DNA of 64,000 bases from contig NZ_ARXV01000007.1 of the NCBI RefSeq assembly GCF_000756665.1, positions 171,589 to 235,588 of the forward strand, written 5' to 3'. A program made the translations under genes and the position numbers. How positions within the stretch are numbered: the first letter of the stretch is position 1; each line of letters starts with the position of its first letter. Of this stretch, positions 44,831 to 53,373 are shown piece by piece. Source of the stretch: Alcanivorax nanhaiticus (GTDB lineage: Bacteria; Pseudomonadota; Gammaproteobacteria; Pseudomonadales; Alcanivoracaceae). Under the pieces are notes generated by a model. That model did not search any database, had not been told where the DNA came from, and saw only the letters and a list, made by a program, of their open reading frames with translations.

Positions 44831-45826
44831 TTACTCGGCATCTTGCTGGTGACGACGCGCTATTGTGTTGGTATGACCTTCTTCATTGGCCGAAGCACGA
44901 CGTCGGGTTTTGGCAGAAACATAATTTTCCGGCGGGTCTTCAAAGATGGTCTGATAGCTTAGGTTAACGATGGATTCAGAGGTCTTGGGCAGCAGGTAAT
45001 ACATGCTCAAGGCGCCTTTACCGAAGATGCCGAGCTTGCGTTTATTCTGGGTAATGATCACATCCAGCATCCATTTGACTGCAGTATCCACCGACATGAC
45101 TGGCATGTACTTGTAGATTTTTGTTGGTGCAATCATGGGTGTGCGTACCAGCGGGTAGTTGAGTGAGGAAAAACGGATATTGGTGTGGGCAAATTCATTG
45201 GCCGCAACCCAGGTCCACCCTTCCAGTGCCCACTTGGAACCCAGATAGGCGGAGAACCGTGCCGGGTTTGCCTGAACGCCTACCGTGGACACGTTGATGA
45301 TGTGTCCTTCGTTGCGCGCTTCCATCCCCGGCAGCACATTCATGGCCATGCGGATGGCGGCCAGATAGTTGAGTTGCATGGTGCGTTCGTAGTCGTGGAA
45401 ACGATCGTAGGTGAACTTGATGGAGCGACGAATCGAACGCCCTGCGTTGTTGATCAGAAGATCCACTCGGCCGTGAGCTTTTTCGATAGTGCGGCAAATC
45501 CGGTCGCACTCTTCCAGATCGGTCAGGTCGCCGGGGTACACCTCGGCATTGCCGCCGGCATTGCGAATGTCTCTGGCAATGACTTCCAGTTTTTCCCGGT
45601 TGCGTGCCACCAAGGCAACAGTGGCACCAGCGGCACCCAGTTCGCAGGCTACCTGCGCACCAATGCCGGAACTGGCTCCGGTGAGGAGTACTACCTTACC
45701 GCGGACGCGTTCTTGCAGGGCGTGATGTGGGGAAACCAGACTCTTCACATTCCAGCGCCAGTGCTGGCCAAAACGGGTGAAGTAAGGCAGGACTTTGGGG
45801 AGGCGGAATTTCAGTTCGTTGCTCAC
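44831..45826 (-). CDS. Short-chain dehydrogenase/reductase with N-terminal extension
   Basis: 331 residues with a GTG start at 45826 (TGGAG upstream). The Rossmann motif T-G-A-S-S-G-I-G-A-Q and N-N-A-G are followed by the catalytic Ser in N-V-S-T-V-G and Y-L-G-S-K. About 40 residues precede the fold (W-R-W-N-V-K-S-L), and the C-terminus is extended, resembling fatty-acyl-CoA-reductase-like SDRs; the substrate is not known. A TetR gene is divergent across a palindrome and probably controls it. Confidence 0.85.
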   Translation of the reverse strand: MSNELKFRLPKVLPYFTRFGQHWRWNVKSLVSPHHALQERVRGKVVLLTGASSGIGAQVACELGAAGATVALVARNREKLEVIARDIRNAGGNAEVYPGDLTDLEECDRICRTIEKAHGRVDLLINNAGRSIRRSIKFTYDRFHDYERTMQLNYLAAIRMAMNVLPGMEARNEGHIINVSTVGVQANPARFSAYLGSKWALEGWTWVAANEFAHTNIRFSSLNYPLVRTPMIAPTKIYKYMPVMSVDTAVKWMLDVIITQNKRKLGIFGKGALSMYYLLPKTSESIVNLSYQTIFEDPPENYVSAKTRRRASANEEGHTNTIARRHQQDAE

Positions 45827-45898
45827 GACAGACTCCAGTCGTTGGCGGTTGCGTTATAGGCTGTGTTGAAAGAGGCTTGCATGCACAAATATTAATCT

Positions 45899-45920
45899 GA
45901 GTATATGCTCGGAAATACTC
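45899..45920. promoter_or_regulatory. Probable TetR operator
   Basis: GAGTAT and ATACTC flank ten bases between the divergent SDR and TetR genes. Position and symmetry fit an operator for the adjacent regulator. Confidence 0.55.
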
Positions 45921-45951
45921 GGATTCAGGAATCACCATCAAGGCATCGAAT

Positions 45952-46587
45952 ATGACCCGAGAAACAATCCAAGCTTCTGATTTTGCAATGAAAAAAGAAC
46001 CCAGACAGGCGCGATCCAGGGCTACAGTGCAGGCCATGGTGGATGCCTGTGCTCGGATTTTGGAAGAGCGAGGTTATGCGGGGTTGACCACCAATGCGGT
46101 GGCAGAGGTGGCGGGGGTCAGTATCGGCTCGGTGTATGAATTTTTCCCAGGCAAAGACGCTATTGTGGCCAGACTGGCGGATACATTGCTTGCTGATGTT
46201 TCTGCCACCTTGAATGCCCGGCTGGAGCGGACGGATAGTCGTGAGGATTTGCATCGGGCCATGCGCCACCTGATCGGTGCGCTGCATGCGCTTGTATACC
46301 AACATCGAAAGCTGATCAGAGTGCTGATCTTCCAGGTGCCTTTTGTTCAGCATTTGCCGTCTGCGCAGCAGTTGCAGCAAGAGCTCTTGCAGGTGGTCGT
46401 TACCGGGCTGCAGAAATCTCGTGAGCATTATCATCTGACGGTACCGGCAAGCAGCCTGTATCTGATGGCAACATCCACAGCGGGGAGTTTGCTGCATCTG
46501 GTGCTGATGCCGCCGCCTGGTATTCATCCAGAGGTTGTGCTGGATGATCTTTCCGACAAGATGGCGGCGTGGTTGGCACAGGGATGA
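45952..46587 (+). CDS. TetR-family regulator
   Basis: 211 residues from the ATG at 45952; the ATG at 45988 (M-K-K-E-P-R-Q) is an alternative. The helix-turn-helix is L-T-T-N-A-V-A-E-V-A-G-V-S-I-G-S-V-Y-E-F-F with the preceding R-S-R-A-T-V-Q-A-M-V-D-A-C-A-R. The ligand domain is generic. It is divergent from the SDR gene. Confidence 0.88.
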   Translation: MTRETIQASDFAMKKEPRQARSRATVQAMVDACARILEERGYAGLTTNAVAEVAGVSIGSVYEFFPGKDAIVARLADTLLADVSATLNARLERTDSREDLHRAMRHLIGALHALVYQHRKLIRVLIFQVPFVQHLPSAQQLQQELLQVVVTGLQKSREHYHLTVPASSLYLMATSTAGSLLHLVLMPPPGIHPEVVLDDLSDKMAAWLAQG

Positions 46588-46680
46588 GTCGTGCCGGAAA
46601 GTGAAGTGTTGCCAGGAAATTCAGCCGTAATCCTCTATGATGAAGGGCTTGCTGAAGTCACGATAATCAAGGAGAAGAAT

Positions 46681-46980
46681 ATGTGGCGATTTGTACGTAG
46701 TGTTGTGTTGGCGGGGCTGTTTCTGGGGTTGGCAGGTCAGGCTGCGGCATTGTGTAATTGCTACCTGCCAGCCAGTCCTGATATCCCGAATGGGCAAACG
46801 GCCAACGATGAGCAGATCCAGTTTGCACGCAACACGCTGGTGGCTTATCAGGAGAAGATGCAAAGCTACAAGCAGTGTCTGGAGCGTTGTATCGTGGATG
46901 CCAGTGATGCCGAGAATGAAGTTGTGCAACAGTGGAATCAGACAGTAGAGACTTTTAATAGCAGGGTAGCCAACCCTTGA
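46681..46980 (+). CDS. Small secreted Cys-containing protein
   Basis: 99 residues from the ATG at 46681 (CAAGGAGAAG upstream). Signal peptide L-A-G-L-F-L-G-L-A-G-Q-A-A-A, then L-C-N-C-Y-L-P and a helix with K-Q-C-L-E-R-C. Four Cys suggest two disulfides in the periplasm. No family recognised. It is 30 bases upstream of another small gene on the same strand. Confidence 0.6.
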   Translation: MWRFVRSVVLAGLFLGLAGQAAALCNCYLPASPDIPNGQTANDEQIQFARNTLVAYQEKMQSYKQCLERCIVDASDAENEVVQQWNQTVETFNSRVANP

Positions 46981-47010
46981 GAAAGTCAGTCTGGAGAGAC
47001 AGGAAAAGAT

Positions 47011-47274
47011 ATGAACGAAATGGAACAGGCAGAAGATGATTTTTCCCACGAGCGTCTAATAGAAGCCATTGAGAACCAGATTGCAGATGGGCATCCTCGT
47101 GAAGCCGGATTGGTGATGATGGCGCTGACTGCCAACGGTGAGTCTCATGATGAGGTGTTGGTGAAAATGGCCGCGGTTTTGGCCCGACACATCGCCCTGA
47201 GCGCCGAGAAGGATTCCGCCTTTGATATCAATGCGTATGCGGCTGGGCTGCTGGAATTGCAGTCTTCGGCCTGA
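47011..47274 (+). CDS. Small helical protein of unknown function
   Basis: 87 residues, acidic and all-helical, with E-R-L-I-E-A-I-E-N-Q-I and M-A-A-V-L-A-R-H-I-A-L-S-A-E-K. CAGGAAAAGAT precedes the ATG. It probably shares a transcript with the small secreted protein before it. No family recognised. Confidence 0.6.
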   Translation: MNEMEQAEDDFSHERLIEAIENQIADGHPREAGLVMMALTANGESHDEVLVKMAAVLARHIALSAEKDSAFDINAYAAGLLELQSSA

Positions 47275-47422
47275 CAGGTGGTGTCAGGGAATAACTTCAC
47301 GCCGGTTGGCGACATACCCTCTTGAACGGGTAACCGACAAATCCGATAGCACCACCAATGCCGACATCGAACTAAAGCGGCCTTATCTGGAGATCGCTGT
47401 CAGGTTTGGGTTTCTGTGGCAT

Positions 47423-48175
47423 TTACCAGGGAATCGGTTTTCCATCCCAGGCAATAAAACGGCCATGCTCCTGCTCGCTGGCGGAGTCGATGATGGTGGC
47501 AAGTTGTTGGGCTGCCCGTGTGGCTGAAAACAATTTTCCTTCTGGCACATTGCGTTGAAAGGGAGATGAAAGAGGGGTGTCGGTGGTGCCTGGGTGAAGC
47601 GCCATCACACACAGCTTCGGGTAACGACGTCGGGTCTCGATGGCGAGCGTACGGAGTAACTGGTTCTGTGCCGCCTTGCTGGCGCGGTAGCTATACCAGC
47701 CACCAAGATGATTATCACTGATGCTCCCCACCCGAGCGCTGAGGCTGGCGAAAACGGCCGTCTGCTTTTTATCCATGCGGGGTAGCAGGTGCCGGGCGAG
47801 AAGAATGGGGGCAAAGGTATTAACGGCAAAGCCCCGCTGCAGGTTTTTCAGGCTGATGTCCTCGAGACGCTTCTCCGGACCCATTTCTATTTCTGCATCA
47901 TGCAGAAGTCCAGCGCAGTTGATGATCTGATGCAGACGGATGCCTTCCTCTTCCAGATTCTTGGCTAGGTATTCAAGCTGCTCTTCCTGAGTGATGTCCA
48001 CATTGATGCATCGTAGCGGTAGCCCTTGTTCTCGCAAGGCGTGGAGTGTCGGGTGACCGGTCGCACGGCGTGACACGGCAATCACCGGGGCATCCGGTGC
48101 GAGCCAGTGCTTCAACAGCGCAAGGCCAATGCCTGAGCTGGCACCGGTAATAAGTCGGGTTTGCTGAATATTCAT
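47423..48175 (-). CDS. Short-chain dehydrogenase (C-factor-like)
   Basis: 250 residues. L-I-T-G-A-S-S-G-I-G-L-A is the NAD(P) motif, N-C-A-G replaces N-N-A-G, and the catalytic S ... Y-R-A-S-K is present. The tail D-T-P-L-S-S-P-F-Q-R-N-V resembles the CsgA/C-factor group. AGGGCCTG precedes the ATG poorly, so the start is less certain. Confidence 0.82.
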   Translation of the reverse strand: MNIQQTRLITGASSGIGLALLKHWLAPDAPVIAVSRRATGHPTLHALREQGLPLRCINVDITQEEQLEYLAKNLEEEGIRLHQIINCAGLLHDAEIEMGPEKRLEDISLKNLQRGFAVNTFAPILLARHLLPRMDKKQTAVFASLSARVGSISDNHLGGWYSYRASKAAQNQLLRTLAIETRRRYPKLCVMALHPGTTDTPLSSPFQRNVPEGKLFSATRAAQQLATIIDSASEQEHGRFIAWDGKPIPW

Positions 48176-48181
48176 GATTTT

Positions 48182-48201
48182 AGGGCCTGTTAACAGGCCC
48201 T
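48182..48201. repeat. Perfect 20-bp palindrome between cho and SDR genes
   Basis: AGGGCCTGTTAACAGGCCCT is self-complementary and lies between the cho stop and the SDR start, both on the minus strand. It may be a terminator, but no T-run follows. Confidence 0.4.
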
Positions 48202-48247
48202 AGTATCCGCCCGACGCGGCAATCCGGTGTGAAGAGCCTTGCGGGAA

Positions 48248-49078
48248 CTACTTCATGACAAAGTGGTGGGCGCCACGATTGAGGAAGTGCAACAGCATTC
48301 TGTAACTGTCCAGATCGAAACAGATCTCGCCCTCCGGTGTCAGGTCTTGTTGCGAGGGTGGGTGTGGCAGGGTGCATAAATGGCACCACTGGCGAATCAG
48401 GTGGAAGTCTTCACGATCATTCCCCTGTTCGTGAATCACCAGAGTGCCCTGATAGGGCCACGCCTGAATCTGGTGTTCTGTCAGGGCTTTGAGGAGGCGC
48501 TCATTGTGTTCAGCGATAGATTCCTTGTTGCAGCAGGCGCCGCGACAACGGCCGAGTTGAAAAGAGAAGCAAGGACCCTGCCCCTGTTCCAGGCCGCAGA
48601 TTCGAGGGCATAGTTGATGGGTTTTTACCCAGTACTCGAGTGCTTGCTGCGCTTGACGGGGGCTGCGAAACACACCGTAGCAGTCCTGCTGCCAGAGGGG
48701 CTGTATGGGGTTGGGTTGGTAGCGGCGTGGAACGAGGAATCCCTTGTTGTCCTGCTCCAATAACCAGGTTTGCAGTTGCCGATAGCGACGCTGGCGGCGA
48801 TTGAAGATCGGCTGGCGCTGTTTTATTTCCTGATTTTCCAGTAACAGAGCGCCGAGTTCGCCTGCGGTTTCGGTGAAGTCGATGTGGTGCGTCTGACGAC
48901 ACATGCGCTGTGCGCGCGGTGTCGTATTGTTGAAATGGCTACGTACCCGCTGGCGAATATTAATGCTCTTGCCAATATAGAGCAGAGCGCTCTGTTGGCC
49001 CCAGAACCGATAAATGCCGGGGCCGGTGGGCAAGGTGGCAAGCGGGAACGGTGGAGTGATCGGGGAGGCTGTGGACAT
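48248..49078 (-). CDS. cho: Cho endonuclease (UvrC homologue)
   Basis: 276 residues. A GIY-YIG nuclease opens the protein (G-P-G-I-Y-R-F ... L-Y-I-G-K-S), followed by the Cys-rich part seen in Cho and UvrC (C-P-R-I-C-G-L ... Q-L-G-R-C-R-G-A-C-C). The UvrB-binding and C-terminal HhH domains of UvrC are absent, as in E. coli Cho. It makes 3' incisions during nucleotide excision repair with UvrA and UvrB. No LexA box was seen upstream. Confidence 0.85.
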   Translation of the reverse strand: MSTASPITPPFPLATLPTGPGIYRFWGQQSALLYIGKSINIRQRVRSHFNNTTPRAQRMCRQTHHIDFTETAGELGALLLENQEIKQRQPIFNRRQRRYRQLQTWLLEQDNKGFLVPRRYQPNPIQPLWQQDCYGVFRSPRQAQQALEYWVKTHQLCPRICGLEQGQGPCFSFQLGRCRGACCNKESIAEHNERLLKALTEHQIQAWPYQGTLVIHEQGNDREDFHLIRQWCHLCTLPHPPSQQDLTPEGEICFDLDSYRMLLHFLNRGAHHFVMK

Positions 49079-49129
49079 GCAGGGAGTATCGTCGGGAGAG
49101 TGTTGGCAGCGGGTGAAGAGGCGAGTTGT

Positions 49130-49693
49130 TCAGAACTGGACAGGTGCTACCCCCACAGTCACCGCACCAATCGGCTGGCCGTGGCTGTCACTGATGGTTC
49201 GGCTAACCTGAATCTGAATGCTGCCGGTGGAATCATCTCTGCCCAGCGCTCCCACGTGCTCGGCTCCGGGGCCGACCATGAAAGTCTGTTGCCACTTGGC
49301 TTCGTCTCCTTGCCAGTAATCACTGGTGACGCTGCTCTGGGCCACGTTGAGCCCGCGATTATCCATGATGATGATTTCGGTGATTAGCTCATTGCTATGC
49401 AATTGCAGCTGGCGCAGTGAGTCGGAGAGGGGGGTGTCCATGAGGCTGTTTATCAGAGGGGCCTTGGCGTTGCCGAACTGCTGTCGCCAGTCTTTGTCCA
49501 GTACTGCTATCTGCTCCTGGCTCAGTGTGGCATGTACTTTATTCTGGCGCTGCACCTGCTCAATCACATCAGCCCGGGAGGCGATGTTAGCGGCTTGTGT
49601 GAGGGCAAAAGCCAGCAGTTCGGCGGTAACATTGTCCGCCGCGGAGGAACTGCTTATGCACAGGGCAAGCAATGCCAGCCTGATCCGTTTCAA
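49130..49693 (-). CDS. Secreted PDC/Cache-like sensor domain protein
   Basis: 187 residues with an apparent TTG start at 49693, GGGAGCC 13 bases earlier and a signal peptide (L-A-L-L-A-L-C-I-S-S-S-S-A). The rest resembles a periplasmic PDC/Cache sensor: Q-L-H-S-N-E-L-I-T-E-I-I-I-M-D-N-R-G-L-N-V-A and I-S-D-S-H-G-Q-P-I-G-A-V-T-V-G. No kinase or cyclase follows, so it is a stand-alone sensor domain. Ligand unknown. Confidence 0.65.
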   Translation of the reverse strand: MKRIRLALLALCISSSSAADNVTAELLAFALTQAANIASRADVIEQVQRQNKVHATLSQEQIAVLDKDWRQQFGNAKAPLINSLMDTPLSDSLRQLQLHSNELITEIIIMDNRGLNVAQSSVTSDYWQGDEAKWQQTFMVGPGAEHVGALGRDDSTGSIQIQVSRTISDSHGQPIGAVTVGVAPVQF

Positions 49694-49902
49694 TGTGAAG
49701 GCTCCCGTCGCCTTTTGAGATTATTTTATGCGCCGACCATGGCGGTGGGGCAAGCGGTAACGGCGCATTTTAAGCCAAGCGTGCTTTGGGTGCATGACCC
49801 TTTGGTAGCGATTTGGTGCACGCCTGCCATTGAAGCGAGGGGAGGGTGGAGAGGTGGTGGGGAAGTGGAAAAGCGGTTACGGGGACCCGTAACCGCATTC
49901 GA

Positions 49903-50796
49903 TCAGGCGATATCGCCGAGCCAGCGCTTCTTGGCTTTTTCCACCAGGTCGCGGGCATCGTGGTCCCATGGGTGGAAGCTGGGTTTGTAGAAGCTGAAGT
50001 AGCCGGGCAGCAGTTTGCGGAACACGCCGGGCTTGCCCCACATGTAATTCAGGGTTTCCCGCCAAGCTTTCCAGTTACCCAGTTGGCCTTCGTCTCGGAC
50101 CAGTTGGTAGAGATGGACGCTGGTGAACAGTGGGAACAGGATGCTGACCAGCATCATTTCGGTGATGCGGGTGAATTCGCTGCCACCAATGGCCTTGTAA
50201 ACATCGAATGCCACGGCCTTGTGCTCGGACTCCTCCACCGCATGCCAGGCCCAGACCGGAGCCATGTGCGGATCCATTTCATCCAGGGCGTCATATTTCA
50301 GCAGGAACTCTTCCGCCATCAGGGCCGTGAAATGCTCCACTGCTACAGTGTGGGCAAGCTGTCTTTCCGGGCTCAGGTTCTTGCGCATCCAGTTCATGAA
50401 GCCGAGGATTTCCCGTTCCAGTCTTGCCAGATCGACGCCTTGTTCCTGCAGGTAGCCGTTGAGCATGTCGTGCTCGCGGGAGTGATGCGCTTCCTGGCCG
50501 ATGAACCCCTTGATAGCTTTCTTGAGTTCCGGATCCGTAATCTGCTTTTCGAAGTGGCGAACGGAATCAATGAAGAAGCGTTCACCCGGCGGGAAGCCAG
50601 AGGACATGGCTGCCAGCAGCAAGGTCTTGATCGGGTTGTTATCCCACCAGTAGCGGGGCACATCACCTTCCCGGAAAGTGAAGTTTGGACGACGAATTTT
50701 CGGGATCATGCCCTTGGGGGTTTTGCTCAACCCTTTCAGTTTGCTGCGTACGCGCTTACTGACGTTGCCGGGCTTGATAGGAACGATGGCATTCAT
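49903..50796 (-). CDS. Predicted metal-dependent hydrolase (PF10118)
   Basis: 297 residues from the ATG at 50796, with CAGGAG before it. The pattern Q-E-A-H-H-S-R-E-H and V-E-H-F-T-A-L-M, with W-H-A-V-E-E-S-E-H-K, has two E-x-x-H-like ligand clusters as in PF10118 metal-dependent hydrolases of diiron-like type. The family is common in alkane degraders, but the substrate is unknown. It is divergent from an AraC gene, which probably controls it. Confidence 0.85.
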   Translation of the reverse strand: MNAIVPIKPGNVSKRVRSKLKGLSKTPKGMIPKIRRPNFTFREGDVPRYWWDNNPIKTLLLAAMSSGFPPGERFFIDSVRHFEKQITDPELKKAIKGFIGQEAHHSREHDMLNGYLQEQGVDLARLEREILGFMNWMRKNLSPERQLAHTVAVEHFTALMAEEFLLKYDALDEMDPHMAPVWAWHAVEESEHKAVAFDVYKAIGGSEFTRITEMMLVSILFPLFTSVHLYQLVRDEGQLGNWKAWRETLNYMWGKPGVFRKLLPGYFSFYKPSFHPWDHDARDLVEKAKKRWLGDIA

Positions 50797-50887
50797 TGTT
50801 GTACTCCTGCGTGGCTCATCGGGCCAATATGTCTGCAATGTCCCTAATGTACTGGTGAAACCAGCAAGGCCGTGAGACGCTGCGAGG

Positions 50888-50902
50888 ACATAATAATTAT
50901 CA
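50888..50902. promoter_or_regulatory. Fur-box-like site before AraC gene 2
   Basis: Read on the minus strand, TGATAATTATTATGT matches TGATAATNATTATCA at 12 of 14 defined bases. It lies 12 bases upstream of the AraC ATG and 92 bases upstream of the divergent hydrolase. Confidence 0.5.
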
Positions 50903-50913
50903 TTGGTGGCCAA

Positions 50914-51993
50914 ATGTCCCCGGATTCTCTGCTTGCTGTGCTGGCGGAAAAGCGCGACAACTTGCCGGATTGGGTGCATCAGCCCAGCCAGGCGGCAACT
51001 TATCCCCTGGCATTTGTGGCGGCGGCCCAGGCTCGAGGGGTGGAGCGATCAGCCTTGCTGGCCCTGTCTGAGGTGCCCGAAAGTCGTCTGGAAGATCCTT
51101 CCGGGAAATTGTCATTGTTCGAGGTGGCGCAGACGGTGGCAGCGGCCCGGGAGCTGAGTGGCGATCATTGTCTTGGGTTTGCCACGGGCGACCGCATGCT
51201 GCTTACCGCCCATGGCAATCTTGGTTATGCCCTGATGTGTGCGCCTACGGTGCGTGATGCTATCGATATCCTTGAGCGTTTCTGGCACCTGCGTGGGCGC
51301 GGTGTACAACTTCAGGTCAGCAGTGAGGGTGATTCCCTGTTCATGGAGCTGATCCCGGAGATCAATCTGGCCCCCTCGCTGACCTGGCTGATGTTCAGTT
51401 CGATTCTGACCAGTATGCTGCGCGGGGTAGAGTTTCTGCTGCCGAGTCTGCCGCAAGGGGTGGAGATGTGGTTGCCAGGTGATCCGCCAGAGGGGGTTGA
51501 GGCCTGGCGGGATCGTCTGCCTGAATTGCGTTTTTCCCGTCCTCGCTATGGGCTGTACCTGCATGGGGATCTTGCCTTGCTGGATCAGCCGCTGCCTACC
51601 GCCAACCCGGAAGCCTTGAAGACAGCGTTGGCGCAGTGCGAGCGGGAAAGTGCCCTGATGGATCGGGATGATGACATTGTTCTTCAGGTGCGTCTGGCGC
51701 TGGTGCCCGGCCCCGATGGCTACCCTTCTCCGGAAGCGTTGGCGGATCTGTTGCACCAGAGCCCACGTACCTTGCGCCGGCGTTTGCAGGAGCGAGGGTG
51801 TCATTATCAGCAATTACTCGAAGAGGCGCGCTTGCGTGACAGCTGTCAGCTGCTGCAAGAGGCTGATCTGGAGGTGCGCCGGGTCGGTGAAATGTTGGGC
51901 TATCTCAATCCGGCCAATTTCACCCGTGCCTTCAAGGGGTGGACGGGTGTGACACCGCGCGAATGGCGGCGTCAGCATGGTGTGGGAAGCTAA
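50914..51993 (+). CDS. AraC-family regulator (arabinose-binding-like N-terminus)
   Basis: 359 residues from the ATG at 50914; a longer frame from 50872 would run through the Fur-like site. The N-terminal half follows the Arabinose_bd (PF12625) pattern of alkane- and hydrocarbon-type AraC proteins (L-S-L-F-E-V-A-Q-T-V and G-N-L-G-Y-A-L-M). The C-terminal HTH pair is present (A-D-L-L-H-Q-S-P-R-T-L-R-R-R-L and V-G-E-M-L-G-Y-L-N-P-A-N-F-T-R-A-F). Divergent from a PF10118 hydrolase. Confidence 0.88.
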   Translation: MSPDSLLAVLAEKRDNLPDWVHQPSQAATYPLAFVAAAQARGVERSALLALSEVPESRLEDPSGKLSLFEVAQTVAAARELSGDHCLGFATGDRMLLTAHGNLGYALMCAPTVRDAIDILERFWHLRGRGVQLQVSSEGDSLFMELIPEINLAPSLTWLMFSSILTSMLRGVEFLLPSLPQGVEMWLPGDPPEGVEAWRDRLPELRFSRPRYGLYLHGDLALLDQPLPTANPEALKTALAQCERESALMDRDDDIVLQVRLALVPGPDGYPSPEALADLLHQSPRTLRRRLQERGCHYQQLLEEARLRDSCQLLQEADLEVRRVGEMLGYLNPANFTRAFKGWTGVTPREWRRQHGVGS

Positions 51994-52021
51994 CCGCGCT
52001 ATTCATGCCGGTTTGGCACGA

Positions 52022-53227
52022 CTAGTCTGCGGTTTCCTGGCGTCTGGAGACCCTGCCTAGCAGTGAGCCGTCCAGATAGTCTGCCCAGGCCTGCAGCATC
52101 TCGCGGCGTTTCTCCGGGTAGGTTTCCCGGTCTGGCGGGGTGTCTCCATTAAGATCCAGCAGCTGAGCCTGAATCTGTTCAGCTTGATAGCCCAGTTCGC
52201 CCAGGGCGCTGGCGGCCAGGCTGCGCAGGGTATCCGGTGTCACCGGATTGCTGCGGGTGACCTTGCGCAGGGCACCGCTGATGGTGCTGGCGCCGAGATG
52301 GGATTTGCGGTCGCGGCTGCCGGGAAAGACATATTCATGGCGCCCTGTCAGCGGCTCCATTTCGCGTAACAATTCCACGGCCTGATGGGGGAGGGGGACG
52401 GTAATGGTCCGATCCTCACCGGTATCAGGATGCCGGCGGCGAATGCGCCATTCTCCTGCATCAAGATCCATGTCTGACCAGCGTGCGTTGACGATTTCAC
52501 TGGGTTTGGCGAGCAGCCAGACCGTCATTTTCAACGCTGCGCTGCTGGTGCTACGGCTCCACTGGCCCAGTACGCCTCCGGCGAGCTGGGTGAGCTTTTC
52601 CCGGGTGCTGATCAAAAACTCGGGTTCGGTACCGGAGCCGGTCAGACGTTTGTGCAGTGCGGCGGTCTGCTGGTATCCCGCAACGCCAGTGTCGCGGGCA
52701 TGCTGATAAACCCGTTTGGCAATGCCGAGTACCCGTTTACCCTTTTCCACATGCCCTTCAGCGCCTAGCGCATTGGCCAGTGATTTCAGATCTTCAGGGG
52801 TGATTTCACTCACAACTCGTTTGCCGACACTGGCGATAAGGTAATTTTCCAGCTGACGTTTGGTACGGCGGAACTGGGCTTCAGAGACTTCGAGTCGATA
52901 GACCCGCTCAAGCCAGTCATTGGCGACGGTTTCAAACGTGGCAAGAGAGGGGCGAAAAATTTCCCGTTTTTCACAGCGGCTAAGGGGGTCAATGCCATCG
53001 GCAATCAGTTCGCGGGCCTCATCGCGTAATTGGCGGGCAGATTGCAGGGTGACATCCGGGCTGGGGCCCAGGGTAATGATCTTGTCGCGATCGTTGTAGC
53101 GGTAAGCAAACTTCCAGGTACAGGTGCCGTCTGTTTCCACCAGAAGAAACAGGCCTTTTTCATCCTGAAGCCGGTAGTTTTTGCTCAGCGCGGTGGCATT
53201 ACGTACATCTGCTGTCGTCAGGGCCAT
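52022..53227 (-). CDS. P4-type integrase homologue with degraded active site
   Basis: 401 residues from the ATG at 53227; a TTG at 53233 is an alternative. The N-terminus (D-E-K-G-L-F-L-L-V ... I-T-L-G-P-S-P-D-V-T-L) is the DUF4102 arm-binding domain of P4 integrases, followed by a core-binding domain and a tyrosine-recombinase fold. The first catalytic Arg is Lys (L-L-A-K-P-S-E-I), the His of H-x-x-R is Asp (P-D-T-L-R), and the L-x-H box is L-L-D-L-N. The Tyr in E-T-Y-P-E-K-R is kept. It is probably not an active recombinase. No tRNA or attachment site flanks it. Confidence 0.82.
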   Translation of the reverse strand: MALTTADVRNATALSKNYRLQDEKGLFLLVETDGTCTWKFAYRYNDRDKIITLGPSPDVTLQSARQLRDEARELIADGIDPLSRCEKREIFRPSLATFETVANDWLERVYRLEVSEAQFRRTKRQLENYLIASVGKRVVSEITPEDLKSLANALGAEGHVEKGKRVLGIAKRVYQHARDTGVAGYQQTAALHKRLTGSGTEPEFLISTREKLTQLAGGVLGQWSRSTSSAALKMTVWLLAKPSEIVNARWSDMDLDAGEWRIRRRHPDTGEDRTITVPLPHQAVELLREMEPLTGRHEYVFPGSRDRKSHLGASTISGALRKVTRSNPVTPDTLRSLAASALGELGYQAEQIQAQLLDLNGDTPPDRETYPEKRREMLQAWADYLDGSLLGRVSRRQETAD

Positions 53228-53373
53228 AGGCAAAGTGCTGTCAAAATAGAGAAGGTCATTTTTGTTGGTTTCCTAAAGCTATCCCAGCCTCCCAGTGGGT
53301 TTCAACGAGGAGGCAGATAATTATGGTTGTTTTTGTGTATGGCTGGATGGCCAGCTTGAGGCCTGGTGGGCGT

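Noticed and set aside
48248..49130. LexA-controlled cho
   Set aside because: No CTGT-N8-ACAG element was found before the start; the closest sequence CTGTGGACATGCAG lacks the second half.
52022..53373. Integrated element bounded by a tRNA
   Set aside because: No tRNA-like sequence or matching direct repeats were seen on either side of the degraded integrase.
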